Assembly: GCA_031287565.1 (NCBI GenBank)
Contig: JAITSS010000022.1
Coordinates: forward strand, 1 to 64,000
Origin: Desulfobulbaceae bacterium
GTDB taxonomy: Bacteria; Desulfobacterota; Desulfobulbia; Desulfobulbales; Desulfocapsaceae
DNA: 64,000 bases
Reading direction: 5' to 3'
In this document: positions 1 to 8,909 of the stretch, in pieces
How positions within the stretch are numbered: the first letter of the stretch is position 1
How the letters are laid out: each line of letters starts with the position of its first letter
The notes under the pieces: generated by a model
Told to the model about the DNA's origin: nothing
The model's database searches: none
Seen by the model: the letters and a program-made list of their open reading frames with translations, nothing else
Position numbers and translations under genes: made by a program

Positions 1-286
1 TTTCCCCCACATCATTCCCAAGTATTTCGCTGCTTTTTATTGGCAGAAACATAGCCACAAAAAACTCACTTTACCTTATTATTCCAATATATTACAGCTT
101 TTTGAGGAGAATCTAATTATCGCCAGGTTTTTCCATCTTCATTCCTCTCGTCTGTTTATTGTGCCCGGATTGTCACCAGATTCCCGATGGTTTTGCTGGC
201 GCATCGTCATAGCGCGGTGTATTCTGCGTCGAGTTCAGTTTTTTGTACTCAGCTTTTTGTTCTTGGGCCTATTCCCCTGCAAATTC

Positions 287-1345
287 ATGATTTTTCGCCT
301 CGCCTGCTTTGTTTCCGGCCATGGATTCGGCCATGCCGCCCGCGTTGTCGCGGTGTTAGAAGCTCTACGCCAGCGCAGTCCGGAAGTCTTCATCGAAATT
401 TTCACCAGCGCTCCCGAATTTATCTTCGCGCAATCGCTGCAAAAATACCGCTACCATTTTCTACCCGCCGATGTCGGCCCAGTCTGGAAGGACGCCTTCA
501 CGCTCGATTTGGCCGCGACGCTCGACCAGCTTGAGCGTTTTCTCCATTTCGACCCGGCCACCGTCGAAACCCTGGCCCGGCAAATCGACACTTGCCAGGC
601 GGTGCTCTGCGATATATCGCCGCTCGGCTTAGCGGTCGCGAAAAAAGCGAAAATCCCTTCAGTGCTGCTGGAGCAGTTTACCTGGGACTGGCTGTACAGC
701 CATTATCTTGCCGAATTTCCGCTGTTCGCTCAGCCCATTGAAACGCTGGCCGCGCTTTATAGCCGCGTCACCTGGCATATCCAGGTTGAACCGATCTGCC
801 GCCAAAGTCAGGCGGTGCTGCGTTGCGCGCCGATTGCCCGGCGTCCACGCGGCGGCGCGCAAGCGCTGCGAGAGCGTTTATTGCGGCCAGGGCAAAAATT
901 GGTGGCTGTCTCCCTGCCCGCCCCAATCATCAACGCCATGTCGTGGTCGGCGATAAGCGCCCATGCCGATTGCCATGTCGCCATTGTCGGTCAGGACGCG
1001 ACGGAAGCAAGCGACGACCATATCAGCCGCTTCGGGCCTGAATTGTATCGTCCGGATTTAATCGCCGCCGCCGATGTCACGCTGTGTGGGCCGAGCGCCT
1101 CGACGCTGGCCGAATGCGCCCAAGCGGGTTGCCCGACACTCCTTGTGACCGGGGCGGGTTTACCGGAAGAGCAAGCGGCGCGTGAATATGCCCGGCAGCA
1201 TTTAGGCGGCGACGAATGCGCGCCACACTCCTTGCTGAACGGCGATTGGTGTTCCGCCCTGCCCGCGCTGTTCGCGGGGCCACGACCACAACCATCAGCG
1301 GCCAACGGCGGTTTGGCCGTCGCCTCGTTTCTGGCCGGGTTATGA
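287..1345 (+). CDS. GT28/MurG-like glycosyltransferase-fold protein
   Basis: 352 residues. The N-terminus carries GHGFGHA (residues 11-17), the glycine-rich loop seen in GT28/MurG-type enzymes and in the N-terminal half of L-arabinokinase-like proteins. The C-terminal half has a nucleotide-sugar-type segment with 'LCGPSASTLAECAQAGCPTLLV', where GT-B enzymes bind the donor. I chose the ATG at 287 because the motif then starts ten residues in. An upstream in-frame GTG at 161 would add a hydrophobic 42-residue extension that the family does not need. No clear ribosome site is seen before 287. The stop overlaps the start of the kinase gene by 4 bp (ATGA), so the two are translationally coupled. 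The substrate is unknown. Nothing nearby is a sugar kinase or a cell-wall gene, so the functional assignment stops at the fold. Confidence 0.6.
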   Translation: MIFRLACFVSGHGFGHAARVVAVLEALRQRSPEVFIEIFTSAPEFIFAQSLQKYRYHFLPADVGPVWKDAFTLDLAATLDQLERFLHFDPATVETLARQIDTCQAVLCDISPLGLAVAKKAKIPSVLLEQFTWDWLYSHYLAEFPLFAQPIETLAALYSRVTWHIQVEPICRQSQAVLRCAPIARRPRGGAQALRERLLRPGQKLVAVSLPAPIINAMSWSAISAHADCHVAIVGQDATEASDDHISRFGPELYRPDLIAAADVTLCGPSASTLAECAQAGCPTLLVTGAGLPEEQAAREYARQHLGGDECAPHSLLNGDWCSALPALFAGPRPQPSAANGGLAVASFLAGL

Positions 1346-2052
1346 CCACTCCCAAAGATAAATGCGAGGGCGACGCCATCCGCATTGCCGCCCTCGCCCG
1401 CTTCACCGCCATCATCTGCCATGAATTTGGCAACTCATTTCTGGGGTTGAAGTATCTTTTTGACGATTTGGCGGCGCACGGCAACCTCAGCGAAAAAGAC
1501 CGGAAACTCTTGCGCTTGGGGCGGCGCGAGATCGCCGCCGCCTCCGAAATGATTGTCAGGCTGCAAGCCGTCTACCGCCCACTGGCCGAAGCGAAACGCG
1601 ATTGCGATCTGCATCAAACGCTCGAAGCGGCGCTGGCCGCATCCAGCTGCGCCCGCGCCGAACAAAACATCGAGCTTGAGCAAATATTGTGGCGGCAGGG
1701 GCTGGTCGCGTCGGTCGCCGCCGAGAAAATCCGCTTCGTCCTCGACCAACTCATCGAAAACGCCATCGAAGCAATGCCATCCGGCGGCATTCTGACTGTT
1801 CGCAGCCAGGTATCCGACAGCCATGTTCTGCTTTCCATCGGCGATACCGGCGGCGGTCTGTCGCGGCAGCATGAAGAACGGCTGTTCGAGCCGTTCTTCA
1901 GCACCAAAGAGGGCGAGAGCCGACAGGGAGGCCCGCGCGGCTTCGGCCTGGCTATCAGTTATCACATCGTCGCCGAGCACGGCGGTCGGTTGCTCTTTAT
2001 GCGCAACAAAGAGCGCGGCTGCGCCTTCACCATGACGCTACCGCAAAATTAG
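1342..2052 (+). CDS. soluble sensor-less histidine kinase
   Basis: 236 residues. All kinase boxes are visible: H-box with CHEFGN (candidate phospho-His 27), N-box LIENAIEAM, G1 DTGGGL, F-box EPFFSTK and G2 GFGLAI. There is no transmembrane segment, PAS, GAF or receiver domain before the H-box, so the protein is cytoplasmic and must take its signal from a partner. The ATG at 1342 overlaps the stop of the preceding glycosyltransferase-like gene by 4 bp, which makes that protein the obvious candidate partner. No response regulator is adjacent. NtrB/HisKA-like by overall look; kinase identity is firm, its role unknown. Confidence 0.8.
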   Translation: MTTPKDKCEGDAIRIAALARFTAIICHEFGNSFLGLKYLFDDLAAHGNLSEKDRKLLRLGRREIAAASEMIVRLQAVYRPLAEAKRDCDLHQTLEAALAASSCARAEQNIELEQILWRQGLVASVAAEKIRFVLDQLIENAIEAMPSGGILTVRSQVSDSHVLLSIGDTGGGLSRQHEERLFEPFFSTKEGESRQGGPRGFGLAISYHIVAEHGGRLLFMRNKERGCAFTMTLPQN

Positions 2053-2130
2053 TCAGAGGAATTCCACATTTCCAACGACCGGGCCAAACCAGTCGATTCA
2101 GCCCGGCCGCCGTCGCGCTCAGTACCGTTT

Positions 2131-3531
2131 TCAATACCGATAATGGTCAGCCTTGTACGGCCCTTCGACCAGTACGCCGATATAGGCCGCCTGTTCCGCC
2201 GTCATCATGGTCAGGCTCGCGCCGAGCTTCTTTAAGTGGAGCCGAGCCACCATTTCATCGAGCTTTTTCGGCAAGACATAAACGCCAATCTGGTAATCGG
2301 CGGTCTTGGTGAACAGCTCGATTTGCGCCAGGGTTTGATTGGCGAACGAATTGCTCATAACAAAACTGGGGTGTCCGGTGGCGCAACCGAGATTGACCAG
2401 GCGTCCTTCGGCCAAAAGAATGATGCGTTTGCCGTCCGGGAAGATGATGTGATCGACCTGCGGCTTGATGTTTTCCCACTGGTATTGCTTCAGGCTCGCG
2501 ACATCAATTTCCGAGTCGAAGTGGCCGATATTGCAGACGATGCTGTTATTTTTCATCGCCAGCATATGGGCGTGGGTGATGACGCGGACATTGCCGGTGG
2601 TGGTGACGAAAATGTCGCCCAGGGCCGCCGCCTCATCCATATTGACGACGCGATAGCCTTCCATCGCCGCTTGCAGGGCGCAAATCGGGTCAATTTCCGT
2701 GACCCAGACCGTCGCGCCGAGGCCCTTGAGCGATTGAGCGCAACCTTTGCCAACGTCGCCATAACCAAGAATAATGGCGATTTTCCCCGCGATCATCACA
2801 TCGGTGGCCCGCTTAATGCCATCAACAAGCGACTCGCGGCAACCGTAGAGATTGTCAAATTTCGATTTCGTCACCGAGTCATTGACGTTTATCGCCGGGA
2901 ATTTCAGTTCACCCTTTTCGTGCATCTGATAGAGACGATGGACGCCGGTGGTGGTTTCTTCGGTCACGCCTTTAATCTGGCCGATGCGAGTTGAATACCA
3001 TGTCGGGTCGATGGCCAGCTTGGCCTTAATCGCCGCGAACAGCACTGTGGCCTCTTCGCTGTCCGGTTTGTCCAGCACGGAAATATCCTGTTCCGCTTTG
3101 GCGCCCAGATGCAGCAACAAAGTGGCGTCGCCGCCGTCATCTAAAATCATGTTGGAATAGCCGCCGTCCGGCCACTCGAAAATGCGGTGCGTGTATTCCC
3201 AATAATCAGTCAGGCTTTCGCCTTTGACCGCGAAAACCGGGATGCCGCGTTCAGCCATGGCGGCGGCGGCGTGGTCCTGGGTGGAAAAGATATTGCACGA
3301 GGCCCAGCGCACTTCGGCGCCCAAAGCAGTCAGGGTTTCAATCAGCACCGCCGTCTGGATGGTCATGTGCAAAGAGCCGGTGATGCGCGCCCCTTTGAGT
3401 GGTTTGCTCGCGGAAAACTCTTCGCGAATGGCCATGAGACCCGGCATTTCGGTCTCGGCAATGACGATTTCTTTTCTGCCCCAACTGGCGAGCGTGGGGT
3501 CGGCGACGATACAATCTTGCTTCGCGGTCAT
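2131..3531 (-). CDS. ahcY: S-adenosylhomocysteine hydrolase
   Basis: 466 residues, normal for the family. It splits S-adenosylhomocysteine into adenosine and homocysteine with bound NAD, completing the methyl cycle in the cytoplasm. Visible signatures are the NAD loop GYGDVGKG, '[13 protein letters not shown]' in the substrate-binding region and the C-terminal KADHYRY tail that closes the partner's NAD site. Two ATGs lie six bases apart (3537 and 3531). The AAGGAG ribosome site is one base from the first and seven from the second, so I take 3531. The gene follows metK on the same strand, and the gap holds an S-adenosylhomocysteine riboswitch. Confidence 0.96.
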   Translation of the reverse strand: MTAKQDCIVADPTLASWGRKEIVIAETEMPGLMAIREEFSASKPLKGARITGSLHMTIQTAVLIETLTALGAEVRWASCNIFSTQDHAAAAMAERGIPVFAVKGESLTDYWEYTHRIFEWPDGGYSNMILDDGGDATLLLHLGAKAEQDISVLDKPDSEEATVLFAAIKAKLAIDPTWYSTRIGQIKGVTEETTTGVHRLYQMHEKGELKFPAINVNDSVTKSKFDNLYGCRESLVDGIKRATDVMIAGKIAIILGYGDVGKGCAQSLKGLGATVWVTEIDPICALQAAMEGYRVVNMDEAAALGDIFVTTTGNVRVITHAHMLAMKNNSIVCNIGHFDSEIDVASLKQYQWENIKPQVDHIIFPDGKRIILLAEGRLVNLGCATGHPSFVMSNSFANQTLAQIELFTKTADYQIGVYVLPKKLDEMVARLHLKKLGASLTMMTAEQAAYIGVLVEGPYKADHYRY

Positions 3532-3563
3532 GGACATGCTCCTTCTTGTCTATGGCCGGGCGG

Positions 3564-3643
3564 GGAAAATGAAAGCGGCGGGGCAATACAGATGTCCAGC
3601 GCTCGCCGCCCCGCGCCCGGCGGGGATTCAGTAGGGCGAGCGC
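3564..3643 (-). promoter_or_regulatory. possible expression platform of the SAH riboswitch
   Basis: Positions 3635-3643 (the pseudoknot strand, GCGCTCGCC on the minus strand) are perfectly complementary over 9 bases to 3599-3607. A second stem, GCGGGGC (3614-3608) with GCCCCGC (3584-3578), is followed by a T-rich stretch and looks like a weak terminator. The 9-bp pairing and this stem cannot form together, as expected of a switch. Which state lets transcription through cannot be decided by eye. Confidence 0.45.
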
Positions 3644-3727
3644 CGTTGAACCAGACCGCCGCTTTGTGACAAGACGGCGGCTTCCGGGCCTGGGATTCGC
3701 GAAGAATCTCGCAGCGCTCCCCGGAAG
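3634..3727 (-). promoter_or_regulatory. S-adenosylhomocysteine (SAH) riboswitch aptamer
   Basis: Read on the minus strand, the segment has the conserved SAH-riboswitch order: P1 arm CTTCCGG (3727-3721), GGAGCGCTGC core, a small P2 hairpin GATTC/GAATC, the CCCAGGCCCGGAAG strand closing P1, a variable CCGCC/GGCGG hairpin, then AACGGCGCTCGCC. The last segment's GCGCTC pairs with GAGCGC in the core, which is the family's pseudoknot. It starts only 16 bases after the metK stop, so it is intercistronic and not a free 5' leader. Known members switch ahcY expression on when SAH accumulates. Recognised from the motif by eye, not by a covariance model. Confidence 0.88.
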
Positions 3728-3743
3728 ATTTTTGGCCAGAATA

Positions 3744-4910
3744 TTATTTGATACCGGCAGCGTCTTTCAACAAGGCGGCCTTGTCGGTTTTTTCCCAGGT
3801 GAATTCCGGCAATTCCCGGCCAAAATGGCCGTAAGCGGCGGTCTTGCGATAAATGGGCCGCAAGAGGTCGAGTTGCTGAATGATCGCCTTTGGCCGCATA
3901 TCGAAGTGGGCGATGATCAGCTCGCGGATTTTTTCGTCGGCGATTCTGCCGGTGCCGAAGCTGTTGACGTTAATCGAAACCGGTTTGGAAATACCGATGG
4001 CGTAGGCGATTTGCACCTCAAGCTGCTTGGCGATGCCCGCCGCCACAACATTTTTGGCGATGTAGCGGCCCATATACGAAGAAGAACGATCCACTTTGGA
4101 TGGATCCTTGCCGGAAAAAGCGCCGCCGCCATGCGAACCTTTGCCGCCATAGGTATCGACGATGATTTTGCGCCCGGTGACGCCGCAATCGCCGACCGGC
4201 CCGCCAATGACGAAACGCCCGGTCGGATTGATGAAGTATTTCGTATTCTTATCAAGCATACCGTCGGGAAGAATCGGTTTCAGGATTTCTTCCATTACCC
4301 CTTCTTTCAGCGCCTCATACGAAACATCCGGGCTGTGCTGGGTGGAAAGCACCACCGCTTCCAGGCGTTTCGGCACATCGTGATCATACTGCACCGTGAC
4401 CTGGCTTTTGGCGTCAGGGCGCAGCCAAGGCAGTTTGCCCGATTTCCGCGCCTCGGACTGGCGTTTGGTTAAACGATGGGCCAAAGTAATCGGCAACGGC
4501 ATGAGGACGTCGGTTTCGTCGGAGGCATAACCAAACATCAAACCCTGGTCGCCCGCGCCCTGATCAAGATCAAGGCCAGTGCCCTCATCGACGCCCTGGG
4601 CAATGTCCGCCGACTGTTTATCAATGGAAGTCAGGACGGCGCAGGATTGCCAGTCAAAGCCCATTTCCGACGAATTATAGCCGATTTCCTTCACGGTCTC
4701 GCGCACGACATGCGGCATATCGACCCAAGCCGAAGTGGTGATTTCGCCGGCGATGACCACCATGCCGGTGGTGACCAGCGTCTCGCAGGCGACGCGGGCC
4801 TTGGCGTCTTGTTCGAGGATGGAATCGAGGATGGCGTCGGAAATCTGGTCGGCGACTTTGTCGGGATGACCTTCCGAGACCGATTCGGACGTAAACAGAT
4901 AGTTGGACAT
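3744..4910 (-). CDS. metK: S-adenosylmethionine synthetase
   Basis: 388 residues, standard length. It makes S-adenosylmethionine from methionine and ATP. GHPDK near the N-terminus, GAGDQG (ATP loop) and GGGAFSGKD are all intact. The start is the ATG at 4910, giving [11 protein letters not shown], with AGGAG eight bases upstream; longer in-frame extensions lack homology. It sits upstream of ahcY, so synthesis and salvage of the methyl donor are neighbours. I saw no SAM riboswitch in its own leader. Confidence 0.97.
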   Translation of the reverse strand: MSNYLFTSESVSEGHPDKVADQISDAILDSILEQDAKARVACETLVTTGMVVIAGEITTSAWVDMPHVVRETVKEIGYNSSEMGFDWQSCAVLTSIDKQSADIAQGVDEGTGLDLDQGAGDQGLMFGYASDETDVLMPLPITLAHRLTKRQSEARKSGKLPWLRPDAKSQVTVQYDHDVPKRLEAVVLSTQHSPDVSYEALKEGVMEEILKPILPDGMLDKNTKYFINPTGRFVIGGPVGDCGVTGRKIIVDTYGGKGSHGGGAFSGKDPSKVDRSSSYMGRYIAKNVVAAGIAKQLEVQIAYAIGISKPVSINVNSFGTGRIADEKIRELIIAHFDMRPKAIIQQLDLLRPIYRKTAAYGHFGRELPEFTWEKTDKAALLKDAAGIK

Positions 4911-5013
4911 GATACAAATCTCCTGAATGGAAACAAGGACGCCCCGCCCGGCGCGGACGAGACGCTTTCGCTGCGGCAAAAAAAGTAAAAACGTGATAAA
5001 TTAACACAAAAAT

Positions 5014-5039
5014 CGGACAGACAGTTAGTAAATTGTCCG
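5014..5039. repeat. inverted repeat in metK/kdsD divergent promoter region
   Basis: CGGACA (5014-5019) and TGTCCG (5034-5039) form a perfect 6-bp inverted repeat separated by 14 bases, in the 187-bp gap between the divergent metK and sugar-isomerase genes. It could be an operator or a short hairpin. No matching regulator is nearby. Confidence 0.3.
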
Positions 5040-5097
5040 TATTTTCGCATTCAACCGCATTCCTCCGGCGCAACCGGCGATCACAGGGACAAAAACG

Positions 5098-6087
5098 ATG
5101 GAAACAGTGCTTGACCAGGCGCGGCGAGTGTTTCGCGTCGAAGAAGAAGGGCTGAAAACGGTGCGTGAGAATCTCGGCGACGAATTCGCCCGCGCTATCA
5201 CCATCCTTTTGGCCTGCCCGTCGCGGGTGGTGATTACCGGCATCGGCAAATCGGGCGTGGTCGGCCAGAAAATCGCCGCCACCCTGAACAGCACCGGCAG
5301 CCCAGCCTGCTTCCTGCACCCCGTCGAAGCCCTGCACGGCGATCTGGGCATGGTGATGCCGGGCGACGTCGTCCTGGCGATTTCTTATTCTGGCGAAACC
5401 GTCGAGCTGAACGGTCTGCTCGGCATTGTAAAAAAACGTGGCAACCCAATTATCGCCATGACCGGTGGCCGCCATTCCACCATGTCGCGGGCCGCCGATG
5501 TCACACTGAACATCAAGGTGCCGCGTGAAGCCTGTCCATTGGGTTTGGCCCCAACCGCCAGCACCACGGCGACCCTGGCCATGGGCGACGCTCTCGCGGT
5601 GGCGCTTCTGAACCAGAAGAATTTTCAGGCGCGGGATTTTCGCGACAACCACCCCGGCGGCAGCCTGGGCGAGCGGTTAAAAGTGCGCGTGCGGGAAGTC
5701 ATGCTGACGGGTGACGCCGCGCCGCTGGTCGGCATTGAAGAAAGCGCGGCGGCGGCGCTGCGGTTGCTGAATGCCCACAACTTGGGCGCCGTCATCGTTG
5801 TTGACGATCAATCCATGCCGCGCGGCATCATCACCGACGGCGATATTCGCCGTTTTTTCGCCGAAGGCGGCGCGGCCTCCGCCGACTTCGCCAATCTACC
5901 GACGCGGGCCTTGATGACAGAAAATCCCATCACTATAGGCGCGGAAGCCTTGGCCGTCGATGCCTTGAGTATCATGCAACAGCATGAAATCACCATTTTG
6001 CCGATCATCTCGCCGGACGGCCCGCTTCTGGGCGTTTTGCATCTGCACGACCTGCTGGGCAAAGGCGAATTCCGCTTCCTGCTGTAA
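5098..6087 (+). CDS. kdsD: arabinose-5-phosphate isomerase (KdsD/KpsF family)
   Basis: 329 residues: an SIS sugar-phosphate isomerase domain (about 30-190) followed by two CBS domains (about 205-329), the full KdsD/KpsF layout. It converts ribulose-5-phosphate to arabinose-5-phosphate, the first committed step to Kdo for lipopolysaccharide. The motif GIGKSGVVGQKIAATLNSTG and the following EALHGDLG carry the conserved active-site Lys, Glu and His region. ATG at 5098 is the first start that covers the domain. No kdsC, kdsA or lptC follow, so the usual Kdo cluster is broken up here. Confidence 0.9.
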   Translation: METVLDQARRVFRVEEEGLKTVRENLGDEFARAITILLACPSRVVITGIGKSGVVGQKIAATLNSTGSPACFLHPVEALHGDLGMVMPGDVVLAISYSGETVELNGLLGIVKKRGNPIIAMTGGRHSTMSRAADVTLNIKVPREACPLGLAPTASTTATLAMGDALAVALLNQKNFQARDFRDNHPGGSLGERLKVRVREVMLTGDAAPLVGIEESAAAALRLLNAHNLGAVIVVDDQSMPRGIITDGDIRRFFAEGGAASADFANLPTRALMTENPITIGAEALAVDALSIMQQHEITILPIISPDGPLLGVLHLHDLLGKGEFRFLL

Positions 6088-6096
6088 TCCGCGCAT

Positions 6097-6128
6097 AAAA
6101 AAGGCGACCTGTTTTTTTTCAGGTCGCC
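6097..6128 (-). terminator. rho-independent terminator
   Basis: On the minus strand a perfect 9-bp stem, GGCGACCTG/CAGGTCGCC (6128-6120 with 6111-6103), has an all-A loop and is followed by six T. It ends the transcript of the E2-like gene. In the plus direction the hairpin also follows kdsD but has no T-run. Confidence 0.85.
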
Positions 6129-6160
6129 CGATGTGGCCGCGCGCACCGTCAGTCCCAGCA

Positions 6161-8677
6161 TCAATCCGGGTCGGCGTAGTAGAGCCAGCGATCACCAGAC
6201 GGGTCATGCAGGAACTGCATTTTCAGGGTGACGCCGCTGCCGCGTTGTTTGCACAACACCTGGAACAAATACCGCCCTTTGCGTTTCCCCACGAAACTGA
6301 CCTTCGGATCATCAAGATTATCGGTTTTCACATCGGGAGAATGGCTCTGAAACAATTGTTTATAGTTGGCCATCAGATATTTGGTTTTGTCGGCGATAAA
6401 TTCATCGTCATCAAGCTGTTCGAGTTTTTCCTTCGTCTCGTTGGAGATAACGAAAAACTGCCGCTCGCTTGAGAACGGACTCATCCGGATCAGTGTGACA
6501 ATCCGTTGCAGGTATCCTTTGCCATCGTCGATATGTTTGCTCTTCAGAGCGAGGTCAGCCCGCTGTCGATTCTGAATGATATTGGTTTGCAGAATGAGCT
6601 TCATCAGCCAAGAACGGAGTTTATCCTGATCGCGCGCAGTGAACCCCAGGGCATCGTTTCTGGCCATGCCCAAAGCGATCCCGTATTGGCCTAAAGCCTC
6701 ATCCCATTTCCCGTTGCCAAACGCCCGGTTACCTTCCTCAATGGCGGCATAAAGACCGGCGCGAGTGGCGCTTTTCCGCACATCGCCCACCGCTTCCTGC
6801 TGCTGGCTGGCCGAAAGCTCACGGCCAAGCAAAATCGCCTGTTGGAACAGGGCGTGCGCGCCCTGCCAATCGGATTTTTCCAAAAGGTGGTCGGCCTGCT
6901 CTTTCAAATCGGCGAATTGTCGTTGGGCAAGCAAGGAATTGATGGTTGCCGAAAGCTCTTCTATCGCCTCCGGGCTGACCTTGGTCACACTTTTCTGCGC
7001 CCCCAGGAGATACTCCAAGGCTTTGGATTTATCGGCGATGGACAGGCTTTCCTGGGCTTTTTCCAGAAAAAGACGGGTCTCGGCCAAGGCCAATTGCTGC
7101 TCAATCGCCAAGCGACTATCCACCCGCACCGCCGAATAGGCCTCCTCAACGGCCAAGGCTTTGCGGTATTCATTCGCCGCCCGCGACCATTGACCGGCGG
7201 CGCCGGCGATAGTCGCCTCTTTCAAAGCGTTCTGAAAAATCTTTTGCTGCTCGGCGGCGTCTTTGGCGACATAGCGCCCCTCAATCAGGATATTTCCCAA
7301 CATGCCCTGGCGAAATTCCTCGGACTCAAGGACGGTTCTGACGTTGCGCAACAGCGTATCTTTGCGCTCAATCGAGCCGAACATCACCGAATCGGCGGTG
7401 CGCTGGGCGTTTTGGCAGGTGGTTTCAGCGCGATAAAAATCCAGATCGACCATGGCCTGCCGACACTGCGACAGCAATCCGTCGGCTTCGCCGAGCCGGT
7501 CCGTGCCCAACAGCCAGAGAAAACCAAACGCGGCGACAAGAATCACCAAACAGGCCACGGCGGTCAGCGGCACGATGCCGATATGGAGTTTGCGGCTGTA
7601 AATCGGCGCGGTCTTCGCTTGCGCGACGGTAAGGGCTTTGTCTTTTTTGCGAATGGACAGCAACCGGCCTTTTCCCGACGCGGCCTGGCTGGCGGGCGGT
7701 TCACCGGGACGAACGGGAACCGGCGGCGCGGGCGGTTTGTACAGGTCGTTCAAAACGTTTTTGGTGTTTTGCGCCCGCTGAATGGCCATATCAATGTCAG
7801 GAAAATCGGCCACCTTATCGGCGACCTGGGCATAGAGCGCGGCCGCCTTCTCCATCTCTCCCTGACATTCTTCGTCATCAGCTTGGCGATACAACTCTCG
7901 CGCTTCAGCCAAGGCGGCATGTGTCTTCTGCACCAAGGCTTCCTGCCCTTCAATCGACTCGCCAAGCTCCAGCGCATCCAGCTCGCGTTTCAAACGCATG
8001 AACTGCTTTTTCTGCGACAATTCCCATAATCTGGCCGATTTTTCCTGATTGTTCGACGACAGGTCACCGCCCAAAGCCGCCGGCGGCCCCTGCAACGCGC
8101 CGTCAGCGTTTTTCTCCTGGGCGTTGCGCTCTTCTTCTTCGAGCACATCCAGCTCCAGTGTCAGGATATTGTCTTCCTTTTTGCCTTCCGGGACGACGGC
8201 CTCGTCCGGCGACCAACCACTCTTGGTCAGGCCGGTGACAGCAAACGGCAACTGGTCGCGGTGCTCCAGATACCAACGGGCCGCCTCTTCGTTGAAGGTG
8301 TTTTCCGTCGAATAGATTTCGCCGGACAGCATCGCGCCGATGTGACGAATCAGATCGCCTAAATCGCGGTTATTCTGCCAGAAATCGCCTAGACAAATCG
8401 CCGCCGAATCGAAGTCGGGATGGAAAATCTGGCCTTTCGGTTTGCAGGTCGGGGAAAAATGCGGGAAGCCAAAGGGAATGGTGATGATGACGGTGTGGCC
8501 GCTCTGCTGCACAATCCGCCCATCCGGCGTCTTAACCGCACAGGGGATTTTATAGGTGACTTCGTATTGCTCAGGCGGATCGCCTTTAACCGCCTCAATG
8601 CGAATCAGTGGATGATTGACGAACTGCGCGCTGATGCTCCGGTACAGTTCTTCAAGCTGTTTGCTCTCAGCATTCAT
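6161..8677 (-). CDS. membrane protein with N-terminal ubiquitin-conjugating (E2)-like domain and C-terminal helical repeats
   Basis: 838 residues. Residues 1-145 read as a UBC/E2 fold: a FPHFSPTCKP strand-turn, HPDFDS (86-91) in place of the eukaryotic HPN, AICLGDFW with Cys95 at the catalytic position, DLGDLIRHIGAML for the following helix, then FNEEAARWYLEHRDQ (about 128-142), very like the E2 tail. A charged acidic/coiled-coil stretch (about 165-310) and a Pro-rich linker (314-330) lead to one transmembrane segment (about 365-390). The remaining ~440 residues are TPR-like helices ending in a small beta domain. The E2 part should face the cytoplasm. No E1, JAB peptidase or ubiquitin-like gene is adjacent. 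The gene is monocistronic, with a strong terminator. The biochemical role is unknown; conjugation activity is inference from the Cys. Confidence 0.7.
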   Translation of the reverse strand: MNAESKQLEELYRSISAQFVNHPLIRIEAVKGDPPEQYEVTYKIPCAVKTPDGRIVQQSGHTVIITIPFGFPHFSPTCKPKGQIFHPDFDSAAICLGDFWQNNRDLGDLIRHIGAMLSGEIYSTENTFNEEAARWYLEHRDQLPFAVTGLTKSGWSPDEAVVPEGKKEDNILTLELDVLEEEERNAQEKNADGALQGPPAALGGDLSSNNQEKSARLWELSQKKQFMRLKRELDALELGESIEGQEALVQKTHAALAEARELYRQADDEECQGEMEKAAALYAQVADKVADFPDIDMAIQRAQNTKNVLNDLYKPPAPPVPVRPGEPPASQAASGKGRLLSIRKKDKALTVAQAKTAPIYSRKLHIGIVPLTAVACLVILVAAFGFLWLLGTDRLGEADGLLSQCRQAMVDLDFYRAETTCQNAQRTADSVMFGSIERKDTLLRNVRTVLESEEFRQGMLGNILIEGRYVAKDAAEQQKIFQNALKEATIAGAAGQWSRAANEYRKALAVEEAYSAVRVDSRLAIEQQLALAETRLFLEKAQESLSIADKSKALEYLLGAQKSVTKVSPEAIEELSATINSLLAQRQFADLKEQADHLLEKSDWQGAHALFQQAILLGRELSASQQQEAVGDVRKSATRAGLYAAIEEGNRAFGNGKWDEALGQYGIALGMARNDALGFTARDQDKLRSWLMKLILQTNIIQNRQRADLALKSKHIDDGKGYLQRIVTLIRMSPFSSERQFFVISNETKEKLEQLDDDEFIADKTKYLMANYKQLFQSHSPDVKTDNLDDPKVSFVGKRKGRYLFQVLCKQRGSGVTLKMQFLHDPSGDRWLYYADPD

Positions 8678-8909
8678 AAGTTTCGCAAGGGGGCAGGCGA
8701 ATGATCATAGGAAACAGGAACCAATTCCGACAAAGCGACCCGGCATCGTCCACAAAAGCGTAAATGTCGCGTAAGCAATCACAATAAAATCTGAAGAAGT
8801 AGGGTACACGACGGCAAACGCTTTTTTCAAGTATCTTTACGTAATTATCGGAAATTCACGGCAAACCGTCACCGCTTTTTTCCGCATTTGCGGAACTCGC
8901 GTCCACGGA

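Noticed and set aside
2079-2106. CCGGGC/GCCCGG hairpin between the kinase and ahcY as a terminator
   Set aside because: The stem is six bases with a 16-base loop and no T-run on either strand.
4911-5097. A SAM riboswitch in the metK leader
   Set aside because: No SAM-I, SAM-II or SAM-IV core was recognised; only a short inverted repeat is present.
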